From assembly GCF_000328665.1 (NCBI RefSeq), contig NC_019977.1:2348011-2412010 (forward strand): a stretch of 64,000 nucleotides of DNA, read 5' to 3'. The notes under the pieces were generated by a model, which saw nothing but the letters and a program-made list of their open reading frames with translations, searched no databases and was not told the origin of the DNA. A program made the translations under genes and the position numbers. Every line of letters starts with the position of its first letter. Position 1 is the stretch's first letter. Positions 58,386 through 64,000 of the stretch are shown here, one piece after another. The DNA is from Methanomethylovorans hollandica DSM 15978 (GTDB lineage Archaea; Halobacteriota; Methanosarcinia; Methanosarcinales; Methanosarcinaceae).

Positions 58386-60074
58386 ATGCCGCGTGTCGAG
58401 CAAGATAACATGGATGTAAAAACCGGAATTTCTGGGTATTTTAAGGAATCGTTTTTAAGTGACCTCAAAGCAGGTTTTATTACAGCTATCGTGGCACTGC
58501 CACTTGCTATTGCTTTTGCCATCGCATCCGGCGTTGAGCCGGTGATGGGTCTTTATACGGCAGTGATAGCAGGAATGCTAGTTTCTGCCACTGGCGGTTC
58601 CAAGTATTCTATAACAGGACCTACCGGTGCTATGACCGTCATCATCCTGTCCACACTGCACAGCTATGGATTAGAAGGACTCCTCCTTGCAGGCTTTCTT
58701 GCAGGTATCTTCCAGATACTCTTTGGTCTGTTCAAGCTGGGTAAAGTAGTCAAATACATACCATTGCCTGTAATATCCGGATTCACAAGTGGTATTGGTG
58801 CTATTATATTGATAGGACAGGTACCAAATGCTCTGGGCATGGTGATCCCTGCTAAAGAATACGCATGGGAAACTGTTGTTGCAATTATAGAAAATATCAG
58901 TGCTGCAAACACGACTGCACTATTGATCTGCATAGCTACTATCGTACTCTTGCTCTATCTGCCAGGGATACTTACCAAAGTAAAGTATCTGAACAGCCTT
59001 CCTGCCTCTATAGTAGCACTGATACTATCTGTATTGGCAATATATTATATGAAGATCGATATCCCCCTGGTGGGCAGCATCCCCACTGGCCTCCCGAGCA
59101 TACAGATGATCAATCTCAATCCGCAGCTGGTGCTAACTGTCCTCCCGGCTGCGCTTACCATCGCACTTCTCGGAACTATTGAAGCTTTGCTCTGTGCAGT
59201 GGTCTGCGATGGTATGACAAATACAAAACATGACAGCAACAGAGAACTCATGGGACAGGGACTGGGAAATATCATTTTACCTTTCTTCTCAGGCATCCCC
59301 TGTACAGCCGCCATCGCAAGGAGTGCTGTGAACATAAGGGAAGGAGCAAAGACCCAAGTGTCCGGGATAATCCATGCCCTCATATTATTTACAATACTTC
59401 TCTTCTTCGGCCCTATAGCTGCATTCATTCCGAAAGCCTACCTTGCAGGGGTGTTGATCCTGGTTTCCCTCAGGATGATCAACATCACCGAGTTCAAGAC
59501 CATCATGCATATCAGTAAAATGGATACCACTGTCCTAATCGCCACATTTATTCTTACGGTGTTCACAGACCTGGTATTTGCAGTGCAGATGGGTATGTTC
59601 CTTGCAATAATCCTGCTGTTCATCAGACTCACTAACGTCATCGATATCCAGACAATGGAAAACTACGACAAATCAACAGGCATTAACGCTACTATCTTTG
59701 CAGACCCGTATCTGGAAAAGAATGTTTCTGTATACACTCTCAACGGACCATTCTTCTTCGGGGCCATGAACGTTTTCGAAAGCAAGATCAACGAGCACAT
59801 TAACATCAGCAGGCCTCATATAATACTGCGCATGCGCTATGTACCATTCATAGATAGTACAGGCCTTGAGAGGCTTAGAAGCTTCATAAATATGAGCAAG
59901 AAAAAGAATCAGAAAGTCTACCTCACATCAATACAACCTGAAGTGATGAAAAGAATGAAGAGTGACGAACATCTGATGGAACTTATGGAGAAACAGCATG
60001 TGCTTACATTCGAGCATACACAGGAAGCTCTGGAATACGTCAAGAAGCAATCCAGAAGTGAGAAAGTAGCGTGA
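58386..60074 (+). CDS. SulP family anion transporter
   Basis: 562 residues. About 12 membrane helices, starting with the signature AGFITAIVALPLAIAFAIAS and including GLYTAVIAGMLVSATGGSKY and FFSGIPCTAAIARSAV. A C-terminal STAS domain (about 440-550) contains VPFIDSTGLERLRSF, the phosphorylatable serine region. Members move sulfate, bicarbonate or other anions, usually with sodium or protons. Two in-frame ATGs (58386, 58410) are possible. It is preceded by a TATA box. Confidence 0.93.
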   Translation: MPRVEQDNMDVKTGISGYFKESFLSDLKAGFITAIVALPLAIAFAIASGVEPVMGLYTAVIAGMLVSATGGSKYSITGPTGAMTVIILSTLHSYGLEGLLLAGFLAGIFQILFGLFKLGKVVKYIPLPVISGFTSGIGAIILIGQVPNALGMVIPAKEYAWETVVAIIENISAANTTALLICIATIVLLLYLPGILTKVKYLNSLPASIVALILSVLAIYYMKIDIPLVGSIPTGLPSIQMINLNPQLVLTVLPAALTIALLGTIEALLCAVVCDGMTNTKHDSNRELMGQGLGNIILPFFSGIPCTAAIARSAVNIREGAKTQVSGIIHALILFTILLFFGPIAAFIPKAYLAGVLILVSLRMINITEFKTIMHISKMDTTVLIATFILTVFTDLVFAVQMGMFLAIILLFIRLTNVIDIQTMENYDKSTGINATIFADPYLEKNVSVYTLNGPFFFGAMNVFESKINEHINISRPHIILRMRYVPFIDSTGLERLRSFINMSKKKNQKVYLTSIQPEVMKRMKSDEHLMELMEKQHVLTFEHTQEALEYVKKQSRSEKVA

Positions 60075-60101
60075 TATAAAAAGTGATGATTGAACTTGAC
60101 C

Positions 60102-60425
60102 TCAAAGCTCAACCATTATCCCATACCCAAACTTATCCGTAGGCCTCTTGAAAAAGCCAAATTTTTCATAAAAGGCTTCTTTTCCTTTTGCAGACATCAG
60201 GGTCATGTACGAATAATCCTGCACATTCTATTGCAGATAAGACATTATCTTTTTCATCAATGCAGTGTCGAGACCTTGATTCTGGCATTTGGATAAAACA
60301 ATAACATCTGCAACGAAATAGATGAAACTATGATCTTCTACCAAACGGGACATGCTAATATGATCATTTTTCACCGCACAAACACAGTAAATGGAATTAT
60401 TGAGGCTTTTCTTCAAGGCAATAAT
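60102..60425 (-). pseudogene. GNAT acetyltransferase relic interrupted by an in-frame TAG
   Basis: One minus-strand frame reads SIYCVCAVKNDHISMSRLVE, VADVIVLSKCQNQG and ALMKKIMSYLQ, then TAG (60228-60230), then DYSYMTLMSAKGKEAFYEKF to a TGA at 60102-60104. Both halves fit one GNAT domain with the stop replacing a single residue between them. A second in-frame TAG (60426-60428) blocks the 5' side, and about 30 N-terminal residues are missing, so a pseudogene is likeliest. TAG could also be read as pyrrolysine in this lineage. Confidence 0.6.
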
Positions 60426-60473
60426 CTATAGTATCCATTTCATCAAGTAATATATAGTGTGATCATAAATCCC

Positions 60474-61679
60474 TCAGAAGCTATCACTTGCGAACAGCTG
60501 CTTAGCAAACTCTATCCTCTTCTCCATATCCGGCCCTTCAAACTCTTCCACAACCTTCTCAAGTAGTTGCGGTATTGGAAGGTGTTGTGGGCAGGCATTA
60601 AGACATTGATCGCATTGCACACATTGGGATGCTAAATTTTTTTCGGCTCCCCTTAAAATGCCTCCGAGCTTTGCGGCATACATCACCATCAACCTATCTT
60701 TCCCATCGAACATATACAAATTGTTGTACATTTCAAAACAGGCAGGAATGTCCACTCTTTGAGGACAGGGCATACAGTATCTGCATCCTGTACAGTTTAT
60801 TTTCATCAGTTCTCTGTACTTATCCGCAACCATTTTAATAAGCTCAAGCTCTTTAGGGTTCAAAGAATCAGCAAGACCTTCCTCTGCAAATTTTAGGTTC
60901 TCTTCTACCTGATAATGTTCATTCATACCTGAGAGCACTACAGTGACAGCAGGATGGCTCCAGACCCAGCGCAATGCCCACTCCACAGGACCGCGCTTGA
61001 CATCAGCTTTGTTCCAGATATCCATTACCTCAGCGGGGACCGGGGATGCCAGATTGCCACCCCTTAATGGCTCCATGATCACAACTCCAAGGTCACGGGA
61101 AGCAGCATATTCAAGTCCCTTTCTTCCTGCCTGTATATTTTCATCCAGGAAATTATACTGTATCTGGCAGAAATCCCAGTCATAGCCATCCACAATATCC
61201 TTAAAATCCTCGGCATTACCATGATAGGAAAATCCTGCGTTGATGATGCGGCTATCAGCCTTGGCCCTGTCAAGAAAATCAGTGACACCCAAGTCCCGGA
61301 TATTCTCCCAGCTACTCCCTACAAGACTGTGTATAAGATAATAGTCAATGTGATCTGTATTCAATTTCTCAAGTTGTTTTTTAAGGAACATATCCATGTC
61401 CTTCGGGCTTTTTACCATCCATTGGGGCTGTTTTGTGGCAAGTTTAACCTTTTCCCTGTACCCTTCTGCAAGAGCTCTCCCGAGGAATGGCTCGCTTTCT
61501 CCCATATGATAAGGCCATGCAGTATCTACATAATTGACACCGTTATCTATTGCATGGCGGATCATCTGAGTGGCTTTTTCCTCATCAATGCTGCCGTCCT
61601 GTTTGACGGGAAGGCGCATGGCCCCAAAACCAAGTATAGAAAGCTTATCTCCATTCTTTGGCATTTTCCTGTATAACAT
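60474..61679 (-). CDS. Aldo/keto reductase with C-terminal ferredoxin-like domain
   Basis: 401 residues. The AKR barrel opens with LSILGFGAMRLPVK, includes the catalytic tyrosine in YVDTAWPYHMGESE, HIDYYLIHSL, and a GFSYHG strand. The C-terminal 110 residues carry two cysteine clusters, CTGCRYCMPCPQRVDIP and CVQCDQCLNACPQHLPIP. This is a common fusion in anaerobes, presumably taking electrons from ferredoxin; the substrate is unknown. Confidence 0.9.
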   Translation of the reverse strand: MLYRKMPKNGDKLSILGFGAMRLPVKQDGSIDEEKATQMIRHAIDNGVNYVDTAWPYHMGESEPFLGRALAEGYREKVKLATKQPQWMVKSPKDMDMFLKKQLEKLNTDHIDYYLIHSLVGSSWENIRDLGVTDFLDRAKADSRIINAGFSYHGNAEDFKDIVDGYDWDFCQIQYNFLDENIQAGRKGLEYAASRDLGVVIMEPLRGGNLASPVPAEVMDIWNKADVKRGPVEWALRWVWSHPAVTVVLSGMNEHYQVEENLKFAEEGLADSLNPKELELIKMVADKYRELMKINCTGCRYCMPCPQRVDIPACFEMYNNLYMFDGKDRLMVMYAAKLGGILRGAEKNLASQCVQCDQCLNACPQHLPIPQLLEKVVEEFEGPDMEKRIEFAKQLFASDSF

Positions 61680-62080
61680 AATACTCCTCTTTGATCCAAA
61701 ATTAATAACAAATAATTATGTAAAGATCATTTTTTAGATATTCCTTGCCGTATCAACTGAAATGATATTTCTCTCAGGATATCCAGCTGATCACCTCAAA
61801 TTATCCCATTGGGGACAAAACCAGTCTTACAACAGTCTTTTCCTGATCACATAATAGTAGCCATTAGTAATTCTTACTGTGCTTCCTGTACCAAGAAGTT
61901 TGTGTTCATGCCTTAAGCTTTTGATTTGTATATGTTTTTACCCATATTATTTACTTTATTTTGCAAATGGCTTAACTCTCGAGATTTATATAAATCAACA
62001 ATGTGCATATAGGTGCATTTTATTATGTTCATAGCTGTTATATCAATGACCAGATAGTTTTGAACTTACGGTGAAAAGCC
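61680..62080. other. Intergenic region holding the surface-protein promoter
   Basis: AT-rich between divergent genes, no coding sequence recognised. The clear element is TTTATATAAA at 61985-61994, an archaeal TATA box about 90 bases upstream of the surface protein start. The implied 5' leader is roughly 65 bases. Confidence 0.55.
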
Positions 62081-64000
62081 ATGAGTATGAAAAACGTAAT
62101 TATCTGGTCTCTTTTTATATTGTTGACCATCGTTCCTCTTGCAGGATGTGATGTAAACAGTTCTGTTATGTTTGTTGACACAAATGAAACTGAATACTAT
62201 GAGTTTAATGCAACAAAAGATGAAAATCAAGTTGAAATGATAGATTTTAATGTAAATGATACAGAAAATTATAACTGGAGTATTATAAGTGCTGAAATTC
62301 AAATAAATCAGACTTTTGATGCTGCAGCAATTTCAGTTTCCTTAAAAACACCGGTTGTCTACGTTGATACAGATGGAACCGGAAATTACAACTGTGATGG
62401 AGCAAACGATCACATTCAAATAAATCAGGCCTTATCATATATAAATGGACGTGGAGGCGGTACTGTTTACCTAAGGGGTCCAAATACATACTGGATCGAT
62501 AGTACTCTGAATATAGGTGCTGACACTGTCCTTACAGGTGACCCGACAGCTGAGATCAAATTGGTTGCAAATGCCGGTTGGGCATCACAGGTTCCGCTAA
62601 TAAGGGGTAACATCGGAGCCGACAATATTGTGATCACCGGATTTACTATCGACGGTAACAGCGAATCACAATCCGGGATAACCAAAGGTCAAGGATATTA
62701 TAATCTGATATTGTTCCAGAACTCAAATAATGTCGAAGTATCCCGTATGCGTCTGGAATGGGGTACAGGCGATGGAATGAAAGTTTACAGTGGTAGCGAA
62801 ATTAAATTCCTTCACAATGATGTGTACAAGCTCGGTCATGATGCATGTTATATTCTGTATTCGAACAACGGGGAATGCGCATACAATACCGTGATGATGC
62901 GAACGAATAGTGCGTGCCGCATTACATGTGGATCAAATATCACTGTTCATGATAATGTTTTCTACTCTGATCTATCAGGAGGCGAATCCACAGGCCCGGC
63001 TATAGAGATCGATAAAACAAATACAGGCAGTACTGCAGTATTTGATGATATAGAGATCTACAATAATAAGATATATTCAATTAATGGAGCAGGTATCTGG
63101 ATGTTTGCAGGATATCCGGATAATGTGATCCGAGCAAAGAACGTTAATATACACCATAATACTTTTAGTAAAGTCGGACAGTATACTGCAAATACAGGAT
63201 ACAGTAATGCAGCGATCGTGATCCAAAACTTTGACAACACTATCATCGAGAACAATGTATTTGATGATGGTGGCCATGCAGCAATTAAATGGTATGTGTG
63301 GTCCGGGCACATCACACAGCAAAAAGCAGAGTTCACCACCTATGTGAGGAACAATATCATAATGAATAATGACGGAGTAAGCGGAGTTACTGGCTCAGGC
63401 GTGGGTATATGGAACACACAACCATCCTACGCGAAGTTCATTGTCCAGAATAATAACATCTACAACAATGAGAATGGACAAACCTATGGCTCAGGTTTCA
63501 CAATGAGCAATAACCTGAATGTTGATCCACATTGTGTTGATCAAACCAATTCAAAACTCAGCTCACGTGACTACCATCTTAAGAGCAAGGTAGGCCGTTA
63601 TTCAAGTGGCAAGTGGGTAACAGACTCAATATCGAGTCCACTGATAGATGCGGGTAATTCCAAATGTGCTTGCAGCAGCGAACCCTCTCCGAATGGCGGA
63701 GTAATAAACATTGGACGATATGGTAACACTGCCGAAGCTTCCAAGAGTGGGTCATCTGTTCCGATAGCAGATAATTCACCTGTGTCAAACGCCGGAAACA
63801 ACAAAGCTGCTACAGCTGGTTCTGCGGTAATTTTCGATGCCAGTGCATCAACAGATGATAAAGGCATAGCCTCTTACTCATGGGATTTCGATGCTTCGAA
63901 CGGTATAACATCCGAAGCCATAGGTAAGACAGCCACCAAGACATATGCAGCTGCGGGAAACTATACGGTCACACTTACTGTCACTGATACAAGTGGACAG
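62081..64000 (+). CDS. Cell-surface lipoprotein with parallel beta-helix and PKD domain (partial, 3' end outside window)
   Basis: 640 residues in the window, still open at the right edge. An N-terminal signal ends in a lipobox-like LAGC at about residues 21-24. After a linker comes a pectate-lyase-like right-handed beta-helix, from about residue 90 (VVYVDTDGTGNYNCDGANDH) to about 480, rich in Asn-ladder repeats such as VNIHHNTF and IIENNVFDDG. A PKD domain begins near 565 (DASASTDDKGIASYSWDFDA). This is the architecture of Methanosarcina surface proteins and disaggregatase-like enzymes. GGTGA lies upstream of the ATG at 62081. Polysaccharide or envelope binding is inferred. Confidence 0.88.
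   Translation, partial: MSMKNVIIWSLFILLTIVPLAGCDVNSSVMFVDTNETEYYEFNATKDENQVEMIDFNVNDTENYNWSIISAEIQINQTFDAAAISVSLKTPVVYVDTDGTGNYNCDGANDHIQINQALSYINGRGGGTVYLRGPNTYWIDSTLNIGADTVLTGDPTAEIKLVANAGWASQVPLIRGNIGADNIVITGFTIDGNSESQSGITKGQGYYNLILFQNSNNVEVSRMRLEWGTGDGMKVYSGSEIKFLHNDVYKLGHDACYILYSNNGECAYNTVMMRTNSACRITCGSNITVHDNVFYSDLSGGESTGPAIEIDKTNTGSTAVFDDIEIYNNKIYSINGAGIWMFAGYPDNVIRAKNVNIHHNTFSKVGQYTANTGYSNAAIVIQNFDNTIIENNVFDDGGHAAIKWYVWSGHITQQKAEFTTYVRNNIIMNNDGVSGVTGSGVGIWNTQPSYAKFIVQNNNIYNNENGQTYGSGFTMSNNLNVDPHCVDQTNSKLSSRDYHLKSKVGRYSSGKWVTDSISSPLIDAGNSKCACSSEPSPNGGVINIGRYGNTAEASKSGSSVPIADNSPVSNAGNNKAATAGSAVIFDASASTDDKGIASYSWDFDASNGITSEAIGKTATKTYAAAGNYTVTLTVTDTSGQ

Overview
The window (about 42% G+C by impression) comes from a methanogenic archaeon, most likely a methylotrophic member of the Methanosarcinaceae. 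The evidence is an archaeal rRNA operon with tRNA-Ala in the spacer and bulge-helix-bulge processing stems, a coenzyme F420-type ligase, archaeal DnaG primase, archaeosine synthase, HerA/NurA, a four-subunit pyruvate:ferredoxin oxidoreductase, an AMP-forming acetyl-CoA synthetase, a PKD/beta-helix surface protein, and TATA boxes ahead of many genes. The genus cannot be fixed from sequence reading alone.

Layout. 1-6.2 kb (minus strand): the N-terminal part of a fused restriction-modification enzyme running off the left edge, acetyl-CoA synthetase, NAC, an IscA-like protein, and a two-gene unit of a KaiC/RAD55-like protein with a degenerate P-loop plus an unknown protein. 6.3-10.7 kb (plus): hisI, a PIN-ATPase-KH protein, then overlapping metF-like and cofE-like genes. 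10.8-11.2 kb: wreck of an IS1-type transposase. 11.3-12.7 kb: a flavin disulfide oxidoreductase. 12.9-18.3 kb (minus): the rRNA operon 16S - tRNA-Ala - 23S - tRNA-Cys - 5S, with canonical bulge-helix-bulge stems around both large rRNAs and two candidate promoters. 18.4-23.4 kb (plus): an isopropylmalate/citramalate synthase whose 5' end looks frameshifted, TatD, a metallo-beta-lactamase-fold hydrolase and a YgiQ-type radical SAM protein. 23.4-27.6 kb (minus): a secreted matrixin-like protease with a membrane-anchored partner, and a GlcF/GlcD-type oxidase pair. 27.7-31.9 kb: archaeosine synthase, a GNAT acetyltransferase, UPF0058 and DnaG.

32.5-43.5 kb is the most distinctive region: a CoA-disulfide-reductase-like flavoprotein, RNA 3'-phosphate cyclase (rtcA), tRNA 2'-phosphotransferase (kptA), a three-OB-fold RPA, five consecutive CBS-domain genes holding about 18 CBS motifs, an ATP-dependent RNA ligase of the Rnl3 type and a diverged EF-Tu-like GTPase. 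CBS domains commonly bind adenine nucleotides, so this may be an energy- or nucleotide-sensing array coupled to RNA repair or translation. That link is inference.

43.5-64 kb: a TnpB relic with an internal deletion beside a truncated SpoIIM-like gene, a core methionine-synthase-like gene, a solute:sodium symporter, the nurA-herA end-resection pair, tRNA-Lys, a ribbon-helix-helix regulator, a three-gene unit (AP-endonuclease-like TIM barrel, UPF0201, UPF0200 kinase), a dihydrouridine synthase, porGDAB, endonuclease III, a SulP transporter, a GNAT relic interrupted by TAG, a ferredoxin-like aldo/keto reductase and the start of a large surface lipoprotein running off the right edge. No CRISPR array or complete mobile element was seen.
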